The notes under the pieces: generated by a model
What the model saw: the letters and a program-made list of their open reading frames with translations, nothing else
What the model was told of the DNA's origin: nothing
Databases searched by the model: none
From: Rhabditophanes sp. KR3021
Lineage: Eukaryota > Nematoda > Chromadorea > Rhabditida > Alloionematidae
Length of the DNA stretch: 64,000 nt
Assembly: GCA_963281155.1 (NCBI GenBank)
Contig: CAUJLY010000006.1
Coordinates: 8,184,001-8,248,000 of the forward strand
Direction: 5' to 3'
Made by a program: the position numbers and the translations under genes
In this document: positions 37,357 through 50,100 of the stretch, piece by piece
Numbering within the stretch: the stretch's first letter is position 1
Layout: each line of letters starts with the position of its first letter

Positions 37357-38911
37357 CTATTGAACTCTTTGGTATGTTAAAGTAAATGAATGACTTGCGG
37401 CAGTTCCTGGGAAGTCGACCATAGCCAGGTTAGATTCAGAAATGTGGGTCTTGGCTCCAGTGAAGCTTCCGCATTGAACGGCTCCACCCAGTGCCATATC
37501 TTTCCAGAATTTAATCTCAATTCCTTTGTTTATAAAGCAGAATCCTCCTGCAGTTACTGAAGAAGTTAAGATGATCCTAATTTTGTATCCGTCAGTAGTT
37601 TTAATTCTGAAATGACATCTCATGCTGCCAGTCTTTGTCAAAGTTTGAAGAGCAGTTGTAGCGGTCAATTCTAATGTTCCACATGCGGCTGCTGAGGCGG
37701 CTACATCAGCACATTTAGCTCCTCCAAAACCATTTGGGCATTTACATTTGGTACAGTCTCTTGGATTTTGATATCCACCGTTTTGGCAGTCATTTATTTT
37801 GGAAGTACAAGTGGTATTACAATAGTGATAATTCAAAATTTTGAAATCTCCGAAGGATAATCTATCCTGTTGTCCCATAGTTTCATCATAAACAAGACGC
37901 TTAGAAGCTTGAGTCTTTAATCTTCCATCTTTACTAAATGCAGTGGCAAAGTAAAGCATGGTCGAATCATAAGCACTATAAATGATAATAATTACTTATA
38001 TATTGTTTATAAACTCACAATCCAACACCATAATCTTTAACAGCAGTCAAGGCTGATTTTACAAATTGAGGTTCAGTTCCAGTTTGAGCATTGGCAAGGT
38101 TGATAGTAAGATAATTGTCTCTATCTGGTCGAGATTGTTCATGTTCAAGTCCAAGAGCATGCCCAACTTCGTGTTCAATAATTCCATGACTATCACAACC
38201 ATTTCCAAGAGAAACTTCTTGTGGTTTGTTATTGTAGATATTTCCTAACCAAGCCCAACATCCGTTTTCTTTGAAAAAGACTAAACCTGGAGTTCCAGTC
38301 CAAATAGCACTTTGTTGTGCAAACGATATGCAAGTTTGAGCTTGAATTTCAGCAAGAGCAGCTTGGATTTTGGGAAGAGTTGTAGTTGGAAGAGTATTGT
38401 TCATGTACCATTTAATTGGGAAAGCCCATTTAAAGTTTTGGGCAGCTTTAATAGATCTTTTCTTTCTTGTGGCAGATGTATCAATATTAGCGCCTTGTAA
38501 AATTTCAAATTCAGCATTTTCTAAAATTTCAAATTCAGCATTTTCTAAAATTTCAAATTCAGCATCTTCAACAACTTGCGACATTTGATCATCGGTTAGC
38601 ATAAGATCTCCCCCATATAAATAAGGATTGAACATTGGATTTTCTTCAATGTCTTCATCTTCATCAGGTTCTGGTTGGGTTTCATTTACTGGTTTGACTA
38701 AGTTAGCCAGAGCACTGATTTTTTGCATGCTTTCAACATTTTTGTCAAATTGAATACGAGTTTCCATGCTCATACTGTCTCTTAAGTTTTGACGGAATAA
38801 GCCTCGTTTTTTCTAAACGATATTATACAAAAATATTAAATAATTACAACTTACAGCCATGGAGATGCTAAATAAGGACAATAAAACAATTAGAAAAAAG
38901 ATCTTTTGCAT
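37357..38911 (-). CDS. Secreted astacin zinc metalloprotease with EGF and CUB domains
   Basis: Secreted zinc endopeptidase of the nematode astacin (nas) family. Exons 38911-38855, 38812-38019 and 37975-37357; 489 residues. The first exon is exactly a signal peptide (MQKIFFLIVLLSLFSISMA). The prodomain carries YGGD, the likely zinc-blocking Asp, followed by a triplicated 8-residue repeat. RKKRS at 135-139 is the expected activation site. The zinc motif HEVGHALGLEHEQSRPDRD starts at residue 233, and the Met-turn is YDSTMLYF. An EGF-like module (CQNGGYQNP...CKCPNGFGGAKC) and a CUB domain (from CGTLELT to the end) follow, the order typical of nematode subgroup III nas genes. Expanded astacins of this layout are known in strongyloidid parasites. 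A TATA box lies close upstream. The exact orthologue is not assignable. Confidence 0.95.
38497..38568 (-). repeat. 24-bp coding repeat, three copies, in astacin prodomain
   Basis: Three nearly identical 24-base units (38497-38520, 38521-38544, 38545-38568) encode NAEFEILE-type octapeptides between the inhibitory prodomain motif and the RKKR cleavage site. The near identity of the DNA copies suggests recent slippage or duplication. Confidence 0.9.
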
Positions 38912-41900
38912 TGTGCTGTGGTATGGATTTGATGAATTGTGACCCCAAAATCATCCTTATATACTTTTTCCTCAAAAGTAATTTTCCCCCAATCACATGT
39001 AACACCCACCCGTTGTTCTCAATAATATTCCAGCTTGGTTTAAACAACTGTATTAAAGTTCAAAATACTTTGTAGATCCCACTATCCAACGTAAGGTGCA
39101 TCAAACTTCTCTGCGCGCAATTTTTTATTTGCTATTCATGCTCTCAGAATCAAAGTTTGGATAATGTTTTATTATATAGTCAGCTTCACAAATATCCATG
39201 TTAAGGTAATGAGATTTGTGTATCCATTTATGAATTACATAATTTTCATTCCTTTTTGTTTTTTGTTCATTCAAAGTCTGTATAACGCCCAATATTACAT
39301 ATACTTTTTATATTTGCTTTATAAAAACCTTTGTTTAGAACAATTTATTTTATATTAGATGCAAACCATTTAATGTAATATTATAATTCAGCAAAACCAT
39401 ATTACTTCAGTTTAAACTCTTTAAATAGAGATACAACTTCCGTATCCAAAATAAACAAGAAGATGTAAATAAATTGGCAAAGCGATGTCTGTATTTAATA
39501 AATAATTTAGCAGAAACAGTAAGTATAATCGGGACTTGTATTAAGATACGTATAAGTTAAAAACTGTTATTCTTACACTATATGCCAATCAACATTGGAT
39601 GGGTGTTGCTATTTAGCTTAAATAGTGTGTTATTAAGGAGAGTACATAAACTTATTATTGCTACTGTTACAATAATGTGGCATAAGATGTTACAGCTTTC
39701 GTTTGGTGGTTGTGTATTATATTTTAAATGACGATCAATGCTAATCACTTTTCTTGAAACCTTGTGGAATGAACTAATGAAAGTTTATTAATTGTGCAAA
39801 TATAAATTAATTTTATCTTCCTTAATTTCAATTTCTGTATGACGCTGACAAAACCGTAAGATTATTCCTATTAATTATAATCATATTTCATATACCGTAA
39901 AAGCTACAAAGAAGTAACACGGAAAAATTGCAAAATTATAACGCAAATAAACTGCTTTCATTTATTACTGCACACATTTTAACATATTTAGTAGATTAAA
40001 AGTGCAGAGATACAGCAATCTTTTAAACCATTTAGTTTTAGTCTCATAGAAACTATCCGACCCAAACAGCAATACCTTGACATGAACATTCGAAATTTTA
40101 AACATCCTGAGTAAATAGTCAAATAAAGACTGGAAGTCACCTTTTAAGGCAATATAGATGTGAGTTTATAATTCAATGTGTTTTACTTTTACTTGAACAC
40201 ATTAGTAGAAGATAATTTTACATTTTATAGAACCATAGACAACTAATCAGATTCAATTAGTACTGATCTTAAAAAAACAAATTTCTCTATTAAGACAGAA
40301 GTTAATTATTTTTTTTAAATTACATAAACAGAAGCTTCAAGTTTATTTAATAAACATTTAAATTATGTTGATGCATACAAAATGATCTTGTTTATGACGT
40401 TTTTATCAAATTCGAAAGGGAAATTGAGACAATACAAAAGCTCTGTTTCTTAGAAGAAAATCTTTTTATACATGGGATATTGTAGTTGAAAGAAAAATTA
40501 ATCAACATCGAGACAAAGAAACGGGTTGTGATAGTTATTTGTAAGACGTACAATATGTTCATCTCTTTGTTTAATAAATAATTTACTTATGTCATAGTAA
40601 TATCATATCCAATTTTTGAATGTTCAAAACAATGACAACTTCTGTGGACTTGATGGTTCTGAGTTCTACATCCAAACCTTCCAAAATGATGAGAATTAAA
40701 ATATTTCATAAATTAGTAGAAGAAACAATAAATATTTAAATTCATAATTGCGATCTCTTTTGTTTCACAAACATACATAACAATTTTCTTTAATGTGAAT
40801 GCCAAGTACCAAAGTTATGAGCATTAATATAAAGGTAAATGGGAATGATTACTTCCGGATTGTTTAGGAATATCGAAAATCACTAAACAATAGTTTTTTT
40901 CTGAGTAAATCATTGAAATTTTATATGGATTTCTTATTTTCTAAGATCATGTCTTATTATTAATTATCCCGAGTTTTCTGAAAACGCCGAAAAAATATAT
41001 CTCATCATAGCATCATACCATAATCTTGCACATTTGAATGGCAGAAAATCACCATAGCTACAAATACACGAAGTTTAATTATCAATTCTTGAATATATAA
41101 AAATGATTTAATTAAGTATTAAATATACAATGAATCAGAACCGAAATTATACAGAACATTTTAAAATTAAATAGCTTTCGATTCAAATCCAGCTAATTCT
41201 TCCGACATCTTTACACAATTAGATATACTAAAAATGACACGGATTCTATTAGAAACACCTTCAAATAAAAGATTTTCTGTAAATTTTTTAATCTCCATTA
41301 TAATACATGCATGGGTTATAGTAATCACACAATTTTATATAAGAAATGCACAATTATGCCAGTTCTTGTGTTATTATGTGCAATTTAAATCTGTTGACGG
41401 TCTTATAGCATAATTATACTACTAAACTACTAAACATATTTGATCCTTTTTTAATATTCACTTTTGAACTATTATCTTTTTATTATCATGATCTTTGAAA
41501 TATTTCATTCTAATTAAAGCGCATTAATACTTGTTCCGTGAAATTGTATGTGGAAACTTTTATAAAATCATAAAGGATTTCAGTTTCTAGAAAACAGTCA
41601 AGTTTTTATATTTTACTTTAAATAACTTTGACTGTTTTACCTAATTTAGTGTTCTAATGTCGCATTATGTAGTATAAAGTTATTAAAAACTTGATTTCCA
41701 TTGTCTTAATTGTACTAACACGTCAATTTGAACCTTTAAAGACCCTTTTTAGTTCAATCTAAATAAAGACATTCTGAATCAAAATACAACTGTATTGATA
41801 TCCATCGTCTCGATTTTAGAATACTCTTGGATTTTAAAATTGGAATAAAAAATCAAGTTTGTATTTTATGAATAAATATTAGTTTTTACATTACTTATCA

Positions 41901-42251
41901 GGTATTCACTTTCGTTACTAATTATCGCCTATATTTGTTGCCTTTCACTTACACCATGACATATATATTTAAATAAAAGACCAGGGGCAAAATCTGTGTT
42001 TTCTAATATTGTAACATCCTTACTGATTATTTTGCTACACCAATTCTTCACTGCTATTCAATTTTTAATAACTTTTTTACACTTATTTGAAATCAAGTTA
42101 GTTGAATGATATCATGGATGCAAAAGTCATTTTTTGAGGGTGTAACTTTCATTAATCTATGCAAAAATCGGAACATATAAATGCTATTCATATCAAACTA
42201 AAGCTACATTAAATATTAATATTCCATTTTCAGATCAATCCAAGGGATAAT
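38912..42251. other. Divergent intergenic region between astacin and LACT genes
   Basis: About 3.3 kb of AT-rich sequence containing the astacin TATA box near its left edge and the LACT leader acceptor (AG at 42232-42233) at its right edge. Only short, low-complexity ORFs are present (for example 39164-39358). No repeats or RNA genes are recognised. Confidence 0.6.
38955..38964 (-). promoter_or_regulatory. TATA box of the astacin gene
   Basis: GTATATAAGG on the minus strand, about 45-55 bases before the ATG at 38911. There is no acceptor-like AG with a pyrimidine tract near the ATG, so this gene probably uses its own transcription start rather than trans-splicing. Confidence 0.6.
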
Positions 42252-43657
42252 ATGTTTCTGTTGTATTTATTTTGCATCCCGACGTTTTGTTTAATATGGA
42301 TGTTAGGAAGAAAAAGACAAGGACTTAAGAAAAATATTAATATCGATGGATTTGTTTCACCATATTTTAATGCTGTCAAAAATTCATTTACACGAAATTT
42401 CGAGAAACAATTCGAACGGGATGGAGCGGCTTTTTCAGTTTACTACAAAGGCGAAGAGGTAGTAAATCTGTGGGGTGGATATGCGGACACGACATCTGAA
42501 AGGCTATGGAGAAAGGATACTATGAATATTGCCTTTAGTTCATCGAAAGCTGTTGCTGCAATTTGTGTGGCATTGTTAGTTGATAGAGGGCAATTAAAAT
42601 ATGAACAATTAGTCTGCGATTTTTGGCCTGAATTTGAAGAAAATGATAAGGGGAAAATTACTGTTCAAATGGTAATGTCTCATTCTTGTGGATTAGTGTT
42701 GTTTGACAAGCAGATAACAGTCGCAGATGCTCAAAATCACGAAGCAATGTCACAAATTATTGTTGATCAACGGCCACACTGGTTGCCTGGAACAGAAGTG
42801 GGGTATCATGCACTTACCTTTGGCTGGTTGGTTGATCAAATTATTAGACATGTTGATGTTCGAAAAAGAGGAATCGGACAATTCTTTAGAGAAGAAATAG
42901 CAGAGAAGCATGGTTAGTAAAGACAAACTATAATTAATATATATTTTAAGACATCGAAACCTACTTTGGATTACCTTATGAATTATCCCATCGTGTTGCA
43001 AGAATAAGACTTTCAAATATGAAAGACAGAATTGCTGAATTTGTGGCTAATCCAAAATTTATAAGTTACTATTATTATATGAAGAGTATTATACTCCACG
43101 GATATTTACCGAAAATGCTAAGAAATCCTGCCTGGATTCAATGTTTATTCGTAAGTAAGACAAAGAAAATTTACGCTTACATATTTTAGAAACCAATCCT
43201 TAATAATCCAGATTTATATGCTCTTGAACAATGTGCTGTATTAGGAATTGGCTCAGCTAGATCTTTTGCCAAGTTATTTGCAAAAGTTTTAAAAGGAGAT
43301 ATAATAAGTAGAAGCTTATTGGAAACAATGTCAATTCCAGCAGTCAGTAATTATGAAGATGTTGTAACTGGAGCTAGAGGAGAACGCGGATATGGTTTTT
43401 CATTTATCCCTTACTCTCACAACGGTCAAAGTTTTCGCTTGATTGGGCATGCCGGAGTTGGAGGACAAAATATCAGGTATGATCTGGAAAATGATTTAGT
43501 TATTTGTTATATGACTAATGGCATGAAAGGAGGCTTAGGGGATACACATAGGACATATGCATCTTTAGTTAAATCTGTTTATGACATCGTTCTTCCTTCA
43601 AATACTTCATACCCCAAACAAATTCCCGTAGAAGGCAAATCAAGGAGACAAGGATAA
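42252..43657 (+). CDS. Beta-lactamase-domain serine hydrolase (nematode LACT/LACTB-like)
   Basis: Penicillin-binding-protein/beta-lactamase-fold serine hydrolase; nematodes carry a family of these (lact genes) with little-known substrates. It is not expected to be an antibiotic resistance enzyme. Exons 42252-42912, 42951-43150 and 43190-43657, 442 residues. The start follows a TTCCATTTTCAG acceptor by 18 bases. An N-terminal hydrophobic segment (residues 1-19) followed by RKRQ looks like a signal anchor. The nucleophile motif SxxK is seen as SSSK (96-99). A tyrosine candidate is in VGYHALTFGW, and GHAGVGG near the C-terminus replaces the KTG box as in LACTB. A glycine motif GIGSARSFAKLF marks the long middle insertion typical of eukaryotic members. 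AATAAA lies 26 bases after the stop. Confidence 0.92.
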
Positions 43658-44230
43658 TATAAACCATATCTGTCTGTATATAAATAAAAGAAGGATGTTT
43701 ATTTAATAACATATTTAAAGTAAATGCATATTGTAAATAATATTTTACACATTAAGACGTCTGAATCTATAATATTAACTATTTCTTTTCTTCTTAATAG
43801 GAATAAAAATGAACAATGTATTTGTCCATCGAAATTGTACACATTAATATTTACTGTTTATTTTAATTGATCAATGTATATTATTAAATAAGTTCTGTGT
43901 TTTGTTGTTTTTATTTGGCAGTTTAATACATTGATTACCTTTTTAATCATGAGCTGCTAAACTAAGGTGCCTTTTTCCATTCTCAGCATTTTAACTCATT
44001 TATAGACATATTCTTGACAAATGATGAACTTATAAATAATAATGCTTATGTTTATCGACAATGATTAATGTGGAGTTGTCATTTATTATCTTATTAATCT
44101 TTGGTTTATAAATTAGGTATAAAACTATTTCATATGTTGTTTGATTCGCATTCATTCTATTGAAAAATAATGATCACGCCGAATTATTAAGACATTAATA
44201 GCTTTTTCATGCTTATATTTCAGAACATTC
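43658..44230. other. Intergenic region
   Basis: 573 bases between LACT and the first GNAT gene, with a polyadenylation signal at 43683-43688 and an acceptor AG at 44222-44223 just before the next start. Nothing else is seen. Confidence 0.6.
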
Positions 44231-45263
44231 ATGATGGCAGCAGAAGAAGTTAAGTCTTTTCCAGGTCTTCCAAAATCTCTAATCAACTACAGAAATTTTG
44301 ACAAAAAAACGTTTAACAAATTTGCTGATCTCGTAAGTATTGTAGCTATATTCTGTGTTAACATGTGACAATTTTTAGGTAGAAGAAAGCGAAAGATGGT
44401 CTTATTGTTTACAATACTTTGACATCCTTTACAAATCATTTGGTGAAGAAGGTATGGTTTTTATTACTGCAGTGGAAGAAGAGACGAAGAAACCAATGGG
44501 ATGCATTGTTGGAACTTTCTGGAAAAATCAAAAGGGCGAAAAAGCGTTGTTTACAATTGGAACTTTCTTTATTATTGCAGAATATCGTGGGAAAGGGCTT
44601 GGAAACTATTTGTTTGACACCTTGTATAGAGAAGGCTTGAAATACAACATTCCTTTGTATTTATGCTCGGTTGCAAAGATGTCCCAAAAATATTGTGAGA
44701 AATACGGATTTAATTTATTCCGTGATTATAAATGTACAGCTTACTCCCCTAAATGTACGGACTTTGTAAAAAAGACGGACATCTCACTTCCAACACATAA
44801 AGTTTGGAATCATACTGAATTTGCAGAATGGGATAAACTCCTTCAGTTTGACCTTCAATTGTCAAACGGAGTTGTTGACAGATTAAACTATTTAAAAAAT
44901 TGGTTCGATGGCTCTTTGTATACAGGAATTGTAACTAATGAAAAAGACCAAGTTGTTGGTTATGCATCAGTTCAAGAATGCTTAAATAACGTACTTTCTG
45001 TTGGTCCCCTATATGCGGAAAGCAAAGATGTTGTTCATCTACTCGTTAACAAAATTCTTGAAAACGTTGACCTAACAAAATATACAGAGCTTCGTTTTAA
45101 AGCTTTCACTTGCAATACTGATATTAAAGATTTGTTGATTGAATACACTGATGGAAATATAAATTACCTTGCAGACTGTACCCTTCAATTTGCAATTTCT
45201 TCAATTCCAACAGAAGAAAAATATCTTCATTGTATTGTTGACTTGGCTCAAAATTTCATTTAA
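44231..45263 (+). CDS. GNAT-fold acetyltransferase-like protein, copy 1
   Basis: Probable N-acetyltransferase with unknown substrate. Exons 44231-44332 and 44379-45263, 328 residues; start seven bases after the TATATTTCAG acceptor. The acetyl-CoA binding motif A is YRGKGLG (103-109), after a beta strand ending FIIAEYR. The second half (about 165-328: VWNHTEFAEWDKLLQFDL...VVGYASVQEC...VGPLYAES) matches the C-terminal GNAT-like domain of the YitH/HolE type, found in nematode DUF1248-like proteins (family recalled, not searched). The protein is cytosolic, with no signal peptide or membrane segment. It is followed 877 bases later by a paralogue with the same intron position and an identical second-exon length (885 bases), so this is a tandem duplication. 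AATAAA is at 45308-45313. It starts MM; the second Met is equally possible. Confidence 0.88.
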
Positions 45264-46140
45264 TATGAATATTTATAAAATTATATAAATAAGTGAATTC
45301 TTAAAGCAATAAAAACTAACGCTTATTTTGACACAGCACATTGTTTAATCAAATATGCAAACTTATCTTCTTTTACAGAAATCATTAGACAAAGCCACTA
45401 AACGTTGATAGTATGACATTTAGATAGTCAAGACTTACTATTTTACATGTTAAAGTGATTTTCAGAAATTAATTAAATATAAATTGAAATAAATGAATTA
45501 TTAATATACCTAATCATTTTGCATTCTATTGAAAGTTTAAAGATAATTTAGTTAAAAAACCTGTTAGAAAAAATTATTTAGCTAATTCAATTTGTTAAGT
45601 ATTTAATAATCTTCATGATTCCACAATTTAATTAGTGTTATGTAGCAAAAACATTAATCAAGTTTACTGGAAATAACTTTCAAGGGTACACTAAAAATCA
45701 ACAGGATCCTGTTTACTCAATCTGTTCTTTTTAAAGATATATTTTTCCAATCCTTTTAAAACAATATTGTGGGATGTGACCGAATGGGATCTTAACTATA
45801 ATGACGTTTTTAATACATATATTATGGATAGCATCATTTAAAAGAGTAGCATACATGATTTTAGATTAGTTACCTACAATTTAGTCCTTAGTCTGGGTGA
45901 AAGCAGATAATACAATCTATCATTCTAAAAAATTAACAGAAAGGTGAGATTACTAATAGGTACTTACTGTGATTTCTGGCTTGGTGTAATCAGTAACTAA
46001 AATTTGAATTGAATTTATCTTTTTATCAAACTTTACTGTCTTTGATATTTAAATCAAGATAAAAGACGATATTTAATTTAGTTCATTCTATTTCCATTTA
46101 TTCTTGACTAATTATATCTTTAACAGGTAACATATTCAAT
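45264..46140. other. Intergenic region between GNAT duplicates
   Basis: 877 bases: polyadenylation signal at 45308, AT-rich sequence, and an acceptor AG at 46125-46126 before the second copy. No ORF or repeat is supportable. Confidence 0.6.
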
Positions 46141-47162
46141 ATGGCAGATATCGGAATAGTTTCTTTTGCCGGTCTTCCCGATGTTTCTATCAATTACAAT
46201 ACACTGGGTAAAAATGCATTTGATCATTATGCTATTGTGGTAAATAACTAATATCATTTCTAACAATCATTTTTTAGATTAAAAACAGTTTAGGCTGGGT
46301 TTGTGGGCTTCAGTATTCAAATGTTCTTTATAAATCATTTGATGAAGAGGATATAGTATTTATTACGGCCTCCGAAAAAGAAACTGAAAAACCAATGGGA
46401 TGCATTATGGGAACTTTCTGGAAAAATACAGTTGGCAAGAAAGTTTTACTCACAATTGGAGCTTATTTTATTCTTCCGGAACACCGAGGAAAAGGCCTTG
46501 GAGACCATTTGTTTAATGCTTTGTACAAGAAGGGTTTAGAACAAAATGTTATTTTGTATCTTTGTTCATTTCCCAAAATGTCTCAACAATATGCAGAGAG
46601 ATACTCCTTTAATTTATTCCGTGATTTTAACCTCGCAACTTACTCTCCAAAGTGTTCTGATTTTGTTAACAAAAAAGAAATATCTCTTCCAACCCACAAC
46701 GTTTTTGACCATAAGAATTTCACAGAATGGGAGAAGCTTCAGGAATTTGATCTTAGACTTACAAATGGAGTTGTTGACAGAATGAGATATATTAAAAATT
46801 TGTTTGAAAGCTCAATATATAGCGGGATTGTTATGAATGATAAAAACGATGTGGTTGGTTATATATCTGTTCAAGAATGCGCAGATAGGATGCTTTTTGT
46901 TGGCCCTTTATATGCTGAAAATAAGGAAATTGTACAACTTTTAATCAACAAAGTACTTGAAAATATTGATATTAGTCAATTCTCAGAAATGCGTTTGAAA
47001 GCTTTCACATGTAACGCAGATTTGAAGGATATATTAATGGATTATACCAATGGAAAAATAAACTACCTTGGCTCTGGCACACTTCAATTCTCAATTGCTT
47101 CCATTCCAACTGATATAAAATATGTTCATTGCATTGTAGATACTACACAGAATTTTATTTAA
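46141..47162 (+). CDS. GNAT-fold acetyltransferase-like protein, copy 2
   Basis: Paralogue of the preceding gene. Exons 46141-46239 and 46278-47162, 327 residues; start 14 bases after the acceptor CTTTAACAG. It shares the same domain order: motif A as HRGKGLG (102-108), then the second GNAT-like lobe (VFDHKNFTEWEKLQEFDL...VVGYISVQEC...VGPLYAEN). Both copies end in QNFI. More than half of positions are identical by eye, with the short first exon the most diverged, so substrate preference may differ. AATAAA is at 47189-47194. As with copy 1 the family is clear, but the substrate is unknown. Confidence 0.88.
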
Positions 47163-50100
47163 CTTATTTTTTTGTAGCCAGTATTGAGAATAAAGTTTTA
47201 ATTACCATATTACGTATACGAGTCTGGTGTTTCGATATGATTCATCAGTTAATCAAATTTATGCTGTAAATATATTTAATAGGCTTTAAATGCTCGAATT
47301 TAAGAAAGTTGTTTACCCACAGGTATTTTTTACATATTTCAAATACATCTCTAAACTAGCCTTTCCCATAAATACTTGATTATGTATTCTCAAAAAACAT
47401 TTAACTGTTTTGAAATGTAAATTTATTATTTATTCGTTATTTTAAGTTGTAAAATAGTACATAAAATAAGCATCCTTTATTCCTTAATTGATACATAGAA
47501 AGTAATTTTATTTAGTTCGTCCTATTCATTTAAAATTAATAACAAATAATATATTCACCAATTTCTTAATATATGCCCTTTTTTGTCCTAAAAGAGATAT
47601 ACTTTCGAATTTGTAAACTTTATGATACAACTTGTGCCACTTTATTCTTTTTCTATTAAATTTAAGATGAACTCTTTTATTCTTTTTATTTGAAATCTTA
47701 AACATATCTTTTACAAATATGCATCCACATTCCATAAAAATGTATTTTTAAAAAAACTCCCAGAATTATTCATAAAATGGCAGTCAATCAGATGAATGGG
47801 AAAATATAAAGTGGCATATTCAAAAAGCAAGTAATGTTTTGATAATAACATTTATTTTCACAAAAAATATATTTTTCATTCTTTTGTATAATCACTAATT
47901 TTTTTGTCCTTAAACGTAGTTGTTATTACAATTTATAAAATACACCTGAATTTATATTTTGTTTTCGTTGGAAAATGAAATTCATTTTGATAAGTGGGAT
48001 GAAATATATTTTTAAGTGAAATTAAACACAATTTAGTCTGTATTTTTTGTAAGTAAATCAATTTGAGTTGATTAAAGAATACTTTCAAAAATTACTTCTT
48101 ACAAATTAAAAATCACCCCTTTTAAAAGATCAGTGTCATTCCAAATCACACTTCATATTTTATATTCTCACAAGAATGCTAATTATAATAGATCTGTTTT
48201 AGTTGAATTGTTTGAAAGTTTAATGTAAATACATTTTTTGACATCTTGATCTAATTAATTGCAAACAAATACAGGAACACAGTCTTATTAATTAATTGAG
48301 TGGTTGTTTATTGAGACTACTTTTTATATTTTAAGCATGATAATATACTGTTGCCCCAAACTACATATATATTACGCATTTCAGGGTTATCATATAAAAA
48401 ATCCTACATCATTATGTGAATAACCTTTTTTCAAGCATACTCAAAATGCAGCTATCTTAGTTTGTTATATTAACAATTTTGAATTGCATGTAGGTAAAAT
48501 GATAGTGACTACTCGAAGTTGGTCATTTAATATTTCTATATACTAATTTTTGTTTCTACCGGAACATGTGTAAGGTTGATTATTCACAATTAAATGTATT
48601 TTTATACCGGTAGAATCAACTTTGTAACAAACAATGATGATTAATTTTGCCATCATTTTATCACATCATTACTCCGGATATTGTTTGCTATACATTTTTA
48701 TGACATAATTAATATGAATATTAACGCGGTCACATAAATTTCTTCCTGAATTAATGATTGTTCTCATTGAACTCTGCAAATTGAAGTGATATTCAAATAG
48801 TGAATGTCAAATTTTATTAAAAATTAAAATCATTCTTCTTTTGTTGAAAAACAATACGCTATGACATGTAAGACTTTAGAAATGGTTTTTAATCATTTCA
48901 AATTAGATGGATTTGTAGATATAGAAATAGACTTCAAAAAGCATCGTGTACATTTAATTGTATATCAAAATCAAATTGCTACATTTAAAAACACTGCTAC
49001 AATCACATATTTTCATTTATTCATCATATATTTATCATTCTGAGTTTGGTCACGATTTTTATGTACATGCTTTACGTAATCATTAGCAAGTAGAACGTAT
49101 TCGTATCGCCAACATGACCATATGTTTTGGTGTTACATTATCTGGTTCAATATTAGTAAAAATATAGTTATATGTAACTTTACTTTTTAGGTTTTTATCA
49201 AATGTATATCAGTATTATTGTACGAGCTTGTAAATAGATTTCAATATTTTTATAGTACTAAATATTTATTTTATAAATAGTATGTGTATGTATTACTTTG
49301 ATGACAATACTGGTCACATCAATTGTTTTAATGCCTACTGCATATAAAGGATAATTTTTTGAAGGATAAGAAGTAAAAAATCATTTGTATTAAAAGTCTT
49401 GACTATATGTAAAATAACGAAGTCTGATTTATAAGTGGAACAATTAAAATCATTTCGCAATATTTTTTATGCAAATTATTTTAATGTCCTTGTTAAATGT
49501 GTATCTATATTCATTGTTATGAAAAGCACTAACCACAAAATTAATTTCACTATGACAATTGTTACAACGTTTCTCTTTATGTTGCTTTGCGATGAAAGAC
49601 TCGATTGATCAAATTCTAGATTCTTTACAACACTACCCCCATAGTATTATTTTCACTAAAAAATCTAAATGTGTGTCTATTTATATTTGCACCTGCTTAT
49701 CACAAGTTTAGAAATATTTTAACATTTAGAAATTTAAATATTATAAGTTGATTGTGCATTAAAAGAATCTTGCTTTTGACAGTTCTTTCAACTTATAACA
49801 TTTTTAGTTATTTTCCTATACTCCTTTTTGACAAAGTAAATAAACGCTCATGTATGGTTAAGGTGACAAAAATAATAAATTTAGTATTCACCATAAAAAA
49901 GTGTTGAATGATGTATTAGAAAACAAAACTATATGATTAATTGCATCACCTTCACAAAATCAAATCTGAATTAAGTTTTTACTTATTCGTGAACAAACAG
50001 GCAAAGAATTTCCTCTAATGTTTTTTGTTGCTCAAATGACCTTCAAATGGTGACATAATTTTTATAGCAAATTCTCCCTTATCTTTTAATATTATTGTAC

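Noticed and set aside
48861..49043. 60-residue ORF in the gene desert
   Set aside because: Short, AT-driven composition, no leader acceptor or recognisable domain; same for 50436-50788 and 53400-53630.
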